Part shown: positions 8,959 to 16,664 of the stretch, one piece after another
Numbering within the stretch: the stretch's first letter is position 1
Layout: each line of letters opens with the position of its first letter
From: Natronomonas sp.
GTDB taxonomy: Archaea; Halobacteriota; Halobacteria; Halobacteriales; Haloarculaceae
Direction: 5' to 3'
DNA: 64,000 bases
NCBI RefSeq assembly: GCF_028274965.1
Contig: NZ_JAQCNO010000040.1
Location: 1-64,000 of the forward strand
Translations under genes and position numbers: made by a program
The notes under the pieces: model-generated
What the model was told of the DNA's origin: nothing
The model's input: the letters and a program-made list of their open reading frames with translations, nothing else
Databases searched by the model: none

Positions 8959-9086
8959 GCCCCGACGTTCGTCCGGAGGGACAGGAACCTGTCGCTCGGG
9001 GGCGGCGTCCCCCGGCGGGGCGGGGGTGCCGAGGCATCTCGCTAAACCGGCAATAGAAGCGGCTACGCCGCGTTCTTTTGGGAAAG

Positions 9087-9094
9087 TATATAAG
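9087..9094 (+). promoter_or_regulatory. TATA box of the histone-fold gene
   Basis: A clear tatataag element sits 25 nt before the ATG at 9119 in an otherwise GC-rich stretch, so transcription should begin at or just before the start codon and give a leaderless mRNA. Confidence 0.7.
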
Positions 9095-9118
9095 GACCCC
9101 GACGAAACCATCGCGTGT

Positions 9119-9286
9119 ATGGCAGACCTTATAGTCAAAGCCGCTGTGAAAGAAGCGCTCGACGACATGAACGTCGCCTCGGACTTTTATACCGCCCTCG
9201 ACGACGAGGTCGAGGAGCTGCTCGAGGACGCCGCACGCCGCGCCGAGGAGAACGACCGGAAGACGGTCCAGCCTCGCGACCTGTAG
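9119..9286 (+). CDS. Minimal histone-fold protein (DUF1931-like)
   Basis: A 55-residue protein beginning MADLIVKAAVKEALDDMNVASDF. Its second half, DEVEELLEDAARRAEENDRKTVQPRDL, follows the histone fold alpha2-L2-alpha3 pattern (compare RAEANGRKTV-type sequences in archaeal histones). DUF1931 proteins are small histone-fold proteins of uncertain DNA-binding role. It is very acidic and short of basic DNA-contact residues, so protein-protein roles are possible. The strong leaderless promoter suggests good expression. Confidence 0.75.
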   Translation: MADLIVKAAVKEALDDMNVASDFYTALDDEVEELLEDAARRAEENDRKTVQPRDL

Positions 9287-9348
9287 AGCGGGTCACATCC
9301 TCCGTTTTCGTTTTTTGAGCCACGAGCCGCAGCGCCCAGCTCGGAGCC

Positions 9349-10038
9349 TCACTTGGGGGCGTCCCTGACGTCGACCCCCGAGTCCGTCCCGACGTAAAGC
9401 GCGTCCGTCATCGAGACGAACAGGCCGTGCTCGACGACGCCCGGGATCGCCGCGATCCCGTCTGCGAGGGCCTCCGGATCGGGGATCTCGCCGAACGCAC
9501 AGTCGAGAACGAGGTTCCCGTTGTCGGTGACGACGGGGCCGTCCTTTCGCTCCGCGGCCCGGAGCGTCGGCTCGCCGCCGAGCGCGCCGAGACGCGAGCG
9601 AACGACCGGTACGGCGTCCGGCAGCACCTCGATGGGGACCGCGATCGAGAGCACCCCGGCGAGTTTCGTCTCGTCGATGACGACGAGATAGCGGTCGGCC
9701 GCGGTGGCGACGAGCTTCTCGCGGGCGTGCGCCGCGCCGCCGCCCTTGACGAGGTCGAACCCGGCGACCTGGTCGGCCCCATCGATCGCGAGGTCGGGGG
9801 TCGCGTCCTCGAGCGTCACGAGCGGTATCGACGCCTCGCGGGCGAGCCGTCTCGACTGGTACGACGTCGGAACGGCGCGGACGGCGAGCCCCGAGGCCAC
9901 CCGGTCGCCAAGAGCCCGGATCGCCGCCGCGGCCGTCGACCCCGTTCCGAGCCCGACGACGGCGCCGTCCGGCACGGCCGCGGCCGCGCGCTCGCCAGCG
10001 CGGCGTTTCTGTCCGTCCGTCCCGCCGGGCTGTTTCAT
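9349..10038 (-). CDS. rpiA: Ribose-5-phosphate isomerase A
   Basis: A 229-residue RpiA, interconverting ribose-5-phosphate and ribulose-5-phosphate for nucleotide synthesis. Signatures are VGLGTGSTA (phosphate loop), IDGADQVAGFDLVKGGGAAHAREK with the catalytic Asp/Lys region, and DNGNLVLDC. The start at MKQPGGTDGQKRRAGERA gives the normal length; the longer ORF is not supported. Divergent from glmM with about 95 bp between starts. Confidence 0.93.
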   Translation of the reverse strand: MKQPGGTDGQKRRAGERAAAAVPDGAVVGLGTGSTAAAAIRALGDRVASGLAVRAVPTSYQSRRLAREASIPLVTLEDATPDLAIDGADQVAGFDLVKGGGAAHAREKLVATAADRYLVVIDETKLAGVLSIAVPIEVLPDAVPVVRSRLGALGGEPTLRAAERKDGPVVTDNGNLVLDCAFGEIPDPEALADGIAAIPGVVEHGLFVSMTDALYVGTDSGVDVRDAPK

Positions 10039-10132
10039 ACCCCTCTGTGGGGGCGAGATCGAAAAAGCGCTTGCGGTGCCGTCGGCCCGGCGCGACGGGT
10101 AGAGTTTTTGCCCTGGCAGCGGAGAGGTGGGT

Positions 10133-11464
10133 ATGTTCGGGACGAGCGGGATCCGCGGGCCGGTCGGCGAAGACGTGACCGCCGAGGTAGCCCTCCGGGT
10201 CGGGCGGGCCCTCGGGGTCGAGACCGACCGCGTCGTCGTGGGGCGCGATCCCCGATCGAGCGGCGAGGCGCTTTCGGACGCGCTGACCGCCGGGATCAGG
10301 GAGCTCGGCACGGACGTCGTCGATCTCGGGGTTGCCGCCACGCCGACCGTCGCCAGGGCGGTCGGGTGGGAGGGGGCCGACGCCGGCGTCGTCGTGACGG
10401 CGAGTCATAACCCGCCGTCGGACAACGGCCTCAAGCTGTGGCAGCCCTCGGGGCAGGCCTACGACACCGCGGACCAAGCGCGGATCGAGTCCCGCATCGA
10501 GGCCGGCGAGTACGACCTGCGGCCGGCCGACGAACTCGGCGCCCGGACGCCGGGGGCGGCCGACGAGCGCCATCTTGAGGCGCTCACAGAGGCCGCGGGT
10601 GGGAGCGGAGCGATCGGTCTCGACGTGGCGGTGGATCTCGGCAACGGGGCCGGCGGCGTCACCGTCGAGGCGCTCACAGAGGCCGGGTGTCGGGTCGAAA
10701 CGCTCAACGCACAGCCGGACGGCCGGTTCCCGGGACGGCCTTCGGAGCCGACGGAGGCGAACTGTCGGGCGCTCGGAACGCTCGTCGGGGGCGGCGAGTA
10801 CGATCTGGGGATCGCCCACGACGGCGACGCCGATCGGATGCGGGCCGTTGCGGGCGACGGGACGTTTCTCTCGGGGGACGCGCTGCTGGCGCTCTTTGCG
10901 GCCGACGCCGCCGAGTCGGGCGATCGGGTCGCCGTCCCCGTCGACACGAGCCTCGCCGTCGAGGACGTCCTGGCCGAGCGGGGCGTCGGCGTCACCAGGA
11001 CGCCCGTCGGCGACGTCCACATCGCCGAGGCCGCCACCGAGACTGCGGTCGTCTTCGGGGGCGAGCCCTCGGGGGCGTGGATCTGGCCCGGGGCGACGCT
11101 CTGTCCGGACGGTCCGCTGGCGGCGGTCCGGATCGCCGCGCTGGCCGCGGCGGTGCCGCTCGCCGACCGACTCGCCGAGATCCCGTCGTACCCGATCCGG
11201 CGGGACAGCGTCGGGCGAGACGACAAGCGGGCGGCGATGGCGGCCGTCGAAACGCGCGTCCGGAGCGAGTACGGGTCGGTGGAAACGCTCGATGGGGTCC
11301 GCGTCGAACTCGACGACGGGTGGTTTCTGATCCGGGCGAGCGGCACCCAGCCGCTCGTCAGGCTCACCGCCGAGGCGCGCTCGCCGGAGCGGGCCGAGGC
11401 GCTGCTCTCGACGGCTCGGTCGCTGTTGGACGGGACCGAACGGGACGAGGAGGCGGCGCAATAA
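10133..11464 (+). CDS. glmM: Phosphoglucosamine/phosphohexomutase
   Basis: A 443-residue alpha-D-phosphohexomutase. MFGTSGIRGPVGEDVT opens domain 1; the active-site serine loop is VVTASHNPPSDNGLK; the metal-binding loop is AHDGDADRM; the sugar-binding loop is GGEPSGAW; and the phosphate loop is RASGTQPLVRLTAEA. GlmM converts glucosamine-6-phosphate to glucosamine-1-phosphate for UDP-GlcNAc; phosphomannomutase or phosphoglucomutase activity is also possible. I start at the second methionine because the first ORF codon is GTG two codons earlier. Confidence 0.88.
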   Translation: MFGTSGIRGPVGEDVTAEVALRVGRALGVETDRVVVGRDPRSSGEALSDALTAGIRELGTDVVDLGVAATPTVARAVGWEGADAGVVVTASHNPPSDNGLKLWQPSGQAYDTADQARIESRIEAGEYDLRPADELGARTPGAADERHLEALTEAAGGSGAIGLDVAVDLGNGAGGVTVEALTEAGCRVETLNAQPDGRFPGRPSEPTEANCRALGTLVGGGEYDLGIAHDGDADRMRAVAGDGTFLSGDALLALFAADAAESGDRVAVPVDTSLAVEDVLAERGVGVTRTPVGDVHIAEAATETAVVFGGEPSGAWIWPGATLCPDGPLAAVRIAALAAAVPLADRLAEIPSYPIRRDSVGRDDKRAAMAAVETRVRSEYGSVETLDGVRVELDDGWFLIRASGTQPLVRLTAEARSPERAEALLSTARSLLDGTERDEEAAQ

Positions 11465-11478
11465 AAGCGGGCCGTCGG

Positions 11479-11637
11479 TCAGCTGCGACGGGTCGAACGC
11501 GCTTCGCGGACGTCCGAACCGTCCCGGATCTTGTCTTCGCACTGTGGACAGACGCGGGGGTTCTCGACGCCGTTGGGCGTGAAGACCCGCGCGTACGCTG
11601 CCGTGACGAACGCGCCGCAGTTCTGACATTCCGGCAT
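11479..11637 (-). CDS. Small CxxC zinc-ribbon protein (DUF7563-like), second copy
   Basis: A 52-residue protein absent from the ORF track: MPECQNCGAFVTAAYARVFTPN then RVCPQCEDKIRDG. The two CxxC pairs and the conserved Ala-Arg-Val-Phe between them match the protein at 7935-8081, so the two are paralogues about 3.5 kb apart. Convergent with glmM, with the stop codon 15 bp past the glmM stop. Confidence 0.75.
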   Translation of the reverse strand: MPECQNCGAFVTAAYARVFTPNGVENPRVCPQCEDKIRDGSDVREARSTRRS

Positions 11638-11741
11638 GGGTCGTCACACGGCCCAAACGCACATAACGGTAGCGTGAGAGACGGTGACGCGGTCCGGATC
11701 GGGGGCCGGCGCGGCGGTCGCTGCGGCGCCGAGGACGCGGG

Positions 11742-12860
11742 TCATTCGAGCGCGAGCAGCGCGTCGATCTCCTCGGCCGTGTTGAACGCGTGGACGGAGG
11801 CCCTGACGGCGCCGGAGGGGAGTTCGCGCACGACGACCCCCTCGCTGTCGGCGCGAGCAAGGAACGTCTCGGTGTCCTCGACATCGAACGCGACGAGGCC
11901 CGACTCGTAGCCCCCTGGGGAGAGACACCGATCGCCGAGGCCCGCCTTGAGCCGGTCGGTGAGGCGTTCGACGCGGGACTCGATCGTTCCGAAGCCGATC
12001 GCTTCGAGCGTGTCGATCGCCTCGACGAGACCGGCGTAGGGCGCGAGCGAGCGCGTCGAGATCTCGAAGCGCGTCGCGTTCGGCTTGTACTCGAGGCCGT
12101 CGCCGGTCGGGTCGACCGCGCTGTTGTACCCGATGTGGCGGGGGCGGAACGAGTCGACGGCGTCGGGAGCGGCGTAGAGAAACCCCGTCCCCCACGGTCC
12201 GAGGAGCCACTTGTGGCCCGACGCGCAGACGGCGTCGGCGCCCCACGCCTCGACGTCGATCGGGTGTTGCCCGACGGTCTGGACGGCGTCGACGACGACG
12301 AGCGCCCCGGCGTCGTGTGCGATCTCGACGGCCTTCCGGACGGGGAGTCGCGTCCCGTGGAGCCAGCTCTCGGAGCTCAGACAGACGAGGCGGGCCCCCT
12401 CGACGGCCTCCCGGTAGGCGTCCATCGGCAGCCGGCCGTCGGGGCACGAAAGCGTCGTCACCTCGACGCCGGACTCCCCGAGTCGCCGCCACGGCAGCAC
12501 GCCCGAGGGGTGTTCGAAGTCGGTCCGGACGACGCGGTCGCCGGGGTCGAACTCGACCGCGTTGGCGACCCGGCTGATCCCGTCGCCGGTCGATTCGACG
12601 AGCGCGACGTCCTCGGGGCGGGCGCCGAGGTAGCCGGCGATCGCGTCGCGCGCGGCGTCGGCGAGTCCGGCGGCCGCGGTGTAGTGGTCCGTCCCGCAGG
12701 CGTCGAACTCGTGGCGGCGCTGGGCCTCGTTGACCGCCTCGACGACCGAGGCCGGAGCGGGGCCGCTGGCGCCGGTGTTCAGGTACGCGCACGACTCGCA
12801 GGCCGGGATGTCGGCCCGGAGCCCGTCCGGGGTCGTCGGGTCGGGGTCGGTCGCGTCCAT
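11742..12860 (-). CDS. Class V aminotransferase (cysteine desulfurase-like)
   Basis: A 372-residue PLP enzyme. The pyridoxal-binding lysine is in ASGHKWLLGPWGTGFLY, with the upstream Asp in VVVDAVQTVGQH and a substrate loop LNTGASGPAP near the N-terminus. It fits the IscS/SufS/CsdA-like or isopenicillin N epimerase-like branch. No nearby Suf or Isc genes support sulfur transfer to Fe-S assembly, so the substrate stays open. Confidence 0.82.
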   Translation of the reverse strand: MDATDPDPTTPDGLRADIPACESCAYLNTGASGPAPASVVEAVNEAQRRHEFDACGTDHYTAAAGLADAARDAIAGYLGARPEDVALVESTGDGISRVANAVEFDPGDRVVRTDFEHPSGVLPWRRLGESGVEVTTLSCPDGRLPMDAYREAVEGARLVCLSSESWLHGTRLPVRKAVEIAHDAGALVVVDAVQTVGQHPIDVEAWGADAVCASGHKWLLGPWGTGFLYAAPDAVDSFRPRHIGYNSAVDPTGDGLEYKPNATRFEISTRSLAPYAGLVEAIDTLEAIGFGTIESRVERLTDRLKAGLGDRCLSPGGYESGLVAFDVEDTETFLARADSEGVVVRELPSGAVRASVHAFNTAEEIDALLALE

Positions 12861-13009
12861 GCACCCGGTTCGGCCGGGAGCGAAAAAAGGGCTATCGCTC
12901 GCGAGAGGTCCTCAAGACGGTGCGATCCCAACGGCGTCGAGCGGGCCGGAGGTCGGGTCCTCGGGGGCGGCCGGGACGCGTTTATTATCCCGCCGGACGT
13001 ACGACGGTC

Positions 13010-13456
13010 GTGGCCACCGGACGAACGGAACTCGCCGAACGGTCCGAGCGCACGATACAGGTGCTCATCCTCGTGGCGTTGTACGCGCTCGTGGCGGCGT
13101 TCTGTATCGGCGTGTTCGACCTGCTGTTCGGGCTGTACCGGCTGCTCACAACGGGGCGGTTCGGCGATCCCGGGGCGGTGGTGGGGCTGATACGGACCGT
13201 CCTCTCGCTCGCGATCGTCGTCGAGGTCCACGGGGCGCTCGTCGCGTACCTCAAGGACGGCCCCGTCAGGCGGCTGATCGTCGGCGTCGCGCTCATCGCC
13301 GTCGCCCGGGAGACGCTCAGCTTCCGGACGGCGGCGTTCGGTTCGGTCCGGGCCCCGGTCACGGGCGCACTCGGTGTGGGTCTGTTGCTCGTCGCGCTCG
13401 GGGTGCTCTACTACACGGTGGCGCGGGTCGGTTCGCGGCCCGTCGAGGCGGGGTGA
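13010..13456 (+). CDS. PsiE-like membrane protein
   Basis: A 148-residue protein with four predicted membrane helices (ILVALYALVAAFCIGVFDLLF, VVGLIRTVLSLAIVVEVHGALVAYL, LIVGVALIAVARE, VGLLLVALGVLYYTVA). The pattern fits the phosphate-starvation-inducible PsiE family (DUF2318-type naming uncertain). GTG start chosen because ttattatcc lies about 22-30 nt upstream and further upstream residues are basic and non-family. Confidence 0.7.
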   Translation: MATGRTELAERSERTIQVLILVALYALVAAFCIGVFDLLFGLYRLLTTGRFGDPGAVVGLIRTVLSLAIVVEVHGALVAYLKDGPVRRLIVGVALIAVARETLSFRTAAFGSVRAPVTGALGVGLLLVALGVLYYTVARVGSRPVEAG

Positions 13457-13544
13457 CAGCCGGACGCGTCGGGGTGGAGCACCGGAGCGATCGCGCGTCG
13501 ACCCGGAGGGCCAAAGCTATCCGTCGGGGGCGGAACCGTTCGGT

Positions 13545-14327
13545 ATGCCGACGGTGACGGCCGACGGGACGACGCTCCGCTACGAAATCGCCGGCGAAAC
13601 GGATCGCCCCGTCGTCGCGTTCGTCCCCGACGTCGGGTTCGGGCCGTGGGTGTGGGGGTGGCAGGCGCCGGCCCTCTCGGGGCCCTACCGGACGCTCGTC
13701 TACGCCGCCCGCGGCACCGACGGGTCCGAGTCGGAGGGACCCTACACCGTCGATCGCTTCGCCGCCGACCTCGAGGCCGTGCTCGCGGCGGCGGCGGTCC
13801 GTCGCGTCCACCTCGTCGGCGCGGGGCTGGGCGGCGCCGTCGCGCTCAGGTACGCGCGCGAGTACGGTCGCGCCCGCTCGCTGACGCTTTTCGGGACGCC
13901 GCCGAGCGGCGACCGGATCGACGGCGAAGCGCTCAAGACGCTCCACCCCGCGGACCCCTCCCGTCTCCGGTCGTCCCTCGACTCGGCGTTCGGCGAGCGG
14001 TTCCGCTCGGAGTCCGGCGTCGTCGACCGGATCGTCGGGTGGCGGACCGAGGAGGACGCGACCGGCGAGGCCCTGCTCGGCCACCGGGCGGCGGCGCTCG
14101 GGTTCGAGGCGGGCCCGTTGTACGAGATACCGATCCCCGCGTTCGTCTGTCACGGGACCGACGACCCGGTCGTTCCGATCGAGACCGGGCGGGACCTCGC
14201 GGACGGACTGCCGCGGGGGCGTTTCGAGGCCGTCGCGGGCAGGCGCTGTTGTTACATCGAACGCGCGGCGGCCCTAACGGACGCGATCGAGGGGTTCCTC
14301 GAGGGCGTCGGCTCCGACGGGGGCTGA
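13545..14327 (+). CDS. Alpha/beta hydrolase
   Basis: A 260-residue alpha/beta hydrolase. The fold is clear: VVAFVPDVGFGPWVWGWQAPALSG, the middle AADLEAVLAAA segment, and the nucleophile elbow region HLVGAGLGGAVALRYARE. The elbow reads G-A-G-L-G where the usual family has G-x-S-x-G, so the nucleophile serine is replaced by alanine; the late HGTDDPVVPIETGRDLADGL supplies the Asp. It may be inactive as an esterase or may use another chemistry. Start MPTVTADGTTLRYEIAG fits the family. Confidence 0.8.
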   Translation: MPTVTADGTTLRYEIAGETDRPVVAFVPDVGFGPWVWGWQAPALSGPYRTLVYAARGTDGSESEGPYTVDRFAADLEAVLAAAAVRRVHLVGAGLGGAVALRYAREYGRARSLTLFGTPPSGDRIDGEALKTLHPADPSRLRSSLDSAFGERFRSESGVVDRIVGWRTEEDATGEALLGHRAAALGFEAGPLYEIPIPAFVCHGTDDPVVPIETGRDLADGLPRGRFEAVAGRRCCYIERAAALTDAIEGFLEGVGSDGG

Positions 14328-14406
14328 CCGATCGGCTGGCTCAGTTCGGTTCGGTCTGACCCGGTCCGGTTCGGCGGGTGTCGCCGGGCCGTCTAATGCG
14401 AGTGTT

Positions 14407-14431
14407 TTTTATTCTCGCGTCTAAGAAGGAG
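14407..14431 (+). promoter_or_regulatory. Promoter and Shine-Dalgarno of the acyl-CoA dehydrogenase gene
   Basis: A tttattct TATA-like element is followed, just ahead of the ATG at 14433, by aagaaggag, a good ribosome-binding match. It combines a short leader with a real Shine-Dalgarno, unlike the leaderless starts common in this window. Confidence 0.55.
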
Positions 14432-14432
14432 T

Positions 14433-15593
14433 ATGCTCGATTACTTCGACCTCGAATCGGACCTGAGCGAACAGGAGCGGATGGTCCGGGACACGGCCCG
14501 GGAGTTCGCCGAGGACCGGGTCAGAGACGACATCGGACAGCACTGGATCGAGGGGACGTTCCCGACGGAGATCATCACCGAGATGGGCGAACTCGGGTTC
14601 TACGCGCCGAACCTCGATGGGTACGGCCTCGCGGGGCTCTCGGAGCGCGCCTACGGCGTTCTCATGCGCGAACTCGAGGCGTGCGACTCCGGGCTGCGAT
14701 CGATGGCGTCGGTGCAGGGGTCGCTCGTGATGTATCCGATCCACACCTACGGCAGCGAGGAACAGAAAGAGGAGTACCTCTGGGGCCTCGGGACCGGCGA
14801 GACGGTCGGCTGTTTCGGGCTCACGGAGCCCGAACACGGCTCGAACCCCTCGGCGATGGAGACGCACGCCGAACGGGACGGCGACGAGTACGTCCTCAAC
14901 GGGGCGAAGACCTGGATCACGAACTCGCCGATCGCGGACGTCGCCGTCGTCTGGGCGAAGGACCGCTCCGAGGGCGACACCGTCCGGGGCTTTCTCGTCG
15001 ACACCGACGACCCGGGGGTGACGACGAACGAGATCGACGAGAAGCTCTCGTTGCGCGCCTCGATCACCGGCGAGATCCACCTCGACGACGTGCGGGTGAA
15101 CGAGGCCGACGTCCTGCCCGGGGTCGAGGGGATGAAAGGGCCGCTGTCGTGTCTCACGCAGGCCCGGTACGGGATCGCGTGGGGCGCGGTCGGCGCGGCG
15201 AGGGACTGCTTCGAGACCGCCCGGCAGTACGCGACCGACCGCGAGCAGTTCGGCGGTCCCATCGGTCGGTTCCAGCTCCAACAGGAGAAGCTCGCGGAGA
15301 TGGCGACGCAGATCACGCTGGCGCAGCTGCTCGCCGACCGGCTGACGACGCTGAAAGAGCGCGGGGAGATGCGGCCCCAGCACGTCTCGATGGCAAAGCG
15401 CAACAACGTCCGGACGGCCCGGGACCAATCGCGGATCGCCCGGGAGATCCTCGGCGGAAACGGGATCACCGCCGACTACTCGCCGATGCGGCACATGGCG
15501 AACTTCGAGACCGTCTACACCTACGAGGGGACCCACGACATCCACACCCTCGTCCTCGGCGAGGACCTCACCGGGATACAGGCGTACCAGTGA
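14433..15593 (+). CDS. Acyl-CoA dehydrogenase, glutaryl-CoA dehydrogenase-like
   Basis: A 386-residue flavoprotein. FGLTEPEHGSNPSAMET and NGAKTWITNSPIADV bind FAD/acyl-CoA, and ARYGIAWGAVGAARDCFETARQYA and the C-terminal YEGTHDIHTLVLGEDLTG are diagnostic. The catalytic Glu is in YEGT, the position used by glutaryl-CoA dehydrogenases. In haloarchaea this type usually serves lysine/tryptophan catabolism or general fatty acid oxidation; no adjacent ETF is seen. Confidence 0.85.
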   Translation: MLDYFDLESDLSEQERMVRDTAREFAEDRVRDDIGQHWIEGTFPTEIITEMGELGFYAPNLDGYGLAGLSERAYGVLMRELEACDSGLRSMASVQGSLVMYPIHTYGSEEQKEEYLWGLGTGETVGCFGLTEPEHGSNPSAMETHAERDGDEYVLNGAKTWITNSPIADVAVVWAKDRSEGDTVRGFLVDTDDPGVTTNEIDEKLSLRASITGEIHLDDVRVNEADVLPGVEGMKGPLSCLTQARYGIAWGAVGAARDCFETARQYATDREQFGGPIGRFQLQQEKLAEMATQITLAQLLADRLTTLKERGEMRPQHVSMAKRNNVRTARDQSRIAREILGGNGITADYSPMRHMANFETVYTYEGTHDIHTLVLGEDLTGIQAYQ

Positions 15594-15667
15594 GCGGAAA
15601 AACCGTGGCGAAAGTCGGAACGTAGCGGGGACGACGCGATAATGGCGGAGCGGCCGTTCGAGCGTGT

Positions 15668-16453
15668 TCAGACGTCCTCGAGCGCGTCGAACGTCGCCTC
15701 GGCCCACTGGACCGCGAAGTCGGCCCCGTGTTGGGCGTAGGCGGCCGTGTCGAGCGCGTCGAAGGGGGTCGGGATCTCGACGCCGTGTTTGATCGCGCTG
15801 CAGGCCAACTCGGCGGCGTCCGCGAAGTCGGTCCGACCGATGGCGACGTCCTTCGAGAGGTCCGCGAGCCGCGGTTCGAGCCGTTCGCCGGCGTCGACCC
15901 ACTGGGCGTGCAGTTCCGCGTGGGTCGGCTCCCACGCCGAGAAGACCTCGCGGGTTTGTCGGCCGACGAAGGCGTCGAACAGCGCGGCGGCGAGTTGGTA
16001 GGTGTCGGCCGGCGAGAGTGCGGCCGCCTCGGCGAACTCGCGGTACCGTGCACCGAAAAAGCCGAGAAAGTGCTCCGGGACCTCGAGGCCGACCTCGACG
16101 AGCGCCTCGCTGACGAGAAAATCGACGAACCCCTCGGGGGAGCCCTCGAGTCTCGGTTTGACGAACACCGACGGCGGGGTCGTCTGGCGGGTCCAGGCCA
16201 CGCCGCCGTCGCCGGGGGCACCGACGGTGAACGTCTCGCTCGCGAGTCCGGACAGGGCCCCGGGTGCGTCCTCGGGGAGCCACGCGTCGTCGTACGAGAG
16301 GGGGTCGATCCCGTCGACGACGGCGAGGAGGTTCTCGGCGACATCCGGCGGGAGCGTCTCGAAGTCCGTCCGGACGTCGAAGACGAGCGCACCCGGGGCG
16401 TGCTCCTCGCGAACGCCGAGCAGTTCCTCGGAGAGATCGCGCCGCTCGAACAT
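15668..16453 (-). CDS. Conserved haloarchaeal protein (DUF7089-like)
   Basis: A 261-residue soluble protein with no catalytic motif I recognise. It looks like a haloarchaeal conserved family (I recall DUF7089, unconfirmed), with phrases such as DGGVAWTRQTTPPSVFVKPRLEGSP and AAELACSAIKHGVE. No signal peptide or TM helix. Its ATG shares one base with the stop of a 29-residue membrane peptide gene upstream, so the two are co-translated. Confidence 0.7.
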   Translation of the reverse strand: MFERRDLSEELLGVREEHAPGALVFDVRTDFETLPPDVAENLLAVVDGIDPLSYDDAWLPEDAPGALSGLASETFTVGAPGDGGVAWTRQTTPPSVFVKPRLEGSPEGFVDFLVSEALVEVGLEVPEHFLGFFGARYREFAEAAALSPADTYQLAAALFDAFVGRQTREVFSAWEPTHAELHAQWVDAGERLEPRLADLSKDVAIGRTDFADAAELACSAIKHGVEIPTPFDALDTAAYAQHGADFAVQWAEATFDALEDV

Positions 16454-16542
16454 CACAACAGGACGACGGCGACGATCAACAGTAGTCCGATGACGACCGA
16501 AACGCCGATGACGCCGAGTACGATCCGGGTGGCCTGGCTCAT
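16453..16542 (-). CDS. 29-residue single-helix membrane peptide
   Basis: Starts MSQATRIVLGVIGVSVVIGLL and ends VAVVLL: a short charged N-terminus and one long hydrophobic helix, with nothing beyond it. It ends TGATG with the following gene, a one-base overlap. A tttttaaac TATA-like element lies about 25-30 nt ahead of its ATG, so it is the first gene of the operon. Tail-anchored-like small proteins of this form are known in haloarchaea; function unknown. Confidence 0.6.
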   Translation of the reverse strand: MSQATRIVLGVIGVSVVIGLLLIVAVVLL

Positions 16543-16664
16543 GTGGCACGGGTTCTCCCGGGATGTTTTTAAACGCTTCAGTTCGTCTCCTCCGGTCGGT
16601 CGGGGGGTTCGGGGCGGAGGGTCAGGCGGATCGGGCGGCGCGTTCTCCATCGGAAACGGAGGGG

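Noticed and set aside
8185-9045. Long plus-strand ORFs antisense to larB and similar shadow ORFs throughout
   Set aside because: GC-rich haloarchaeal DNA keeps antisense frames open; their composition and lack of promoters mark them as shadows.
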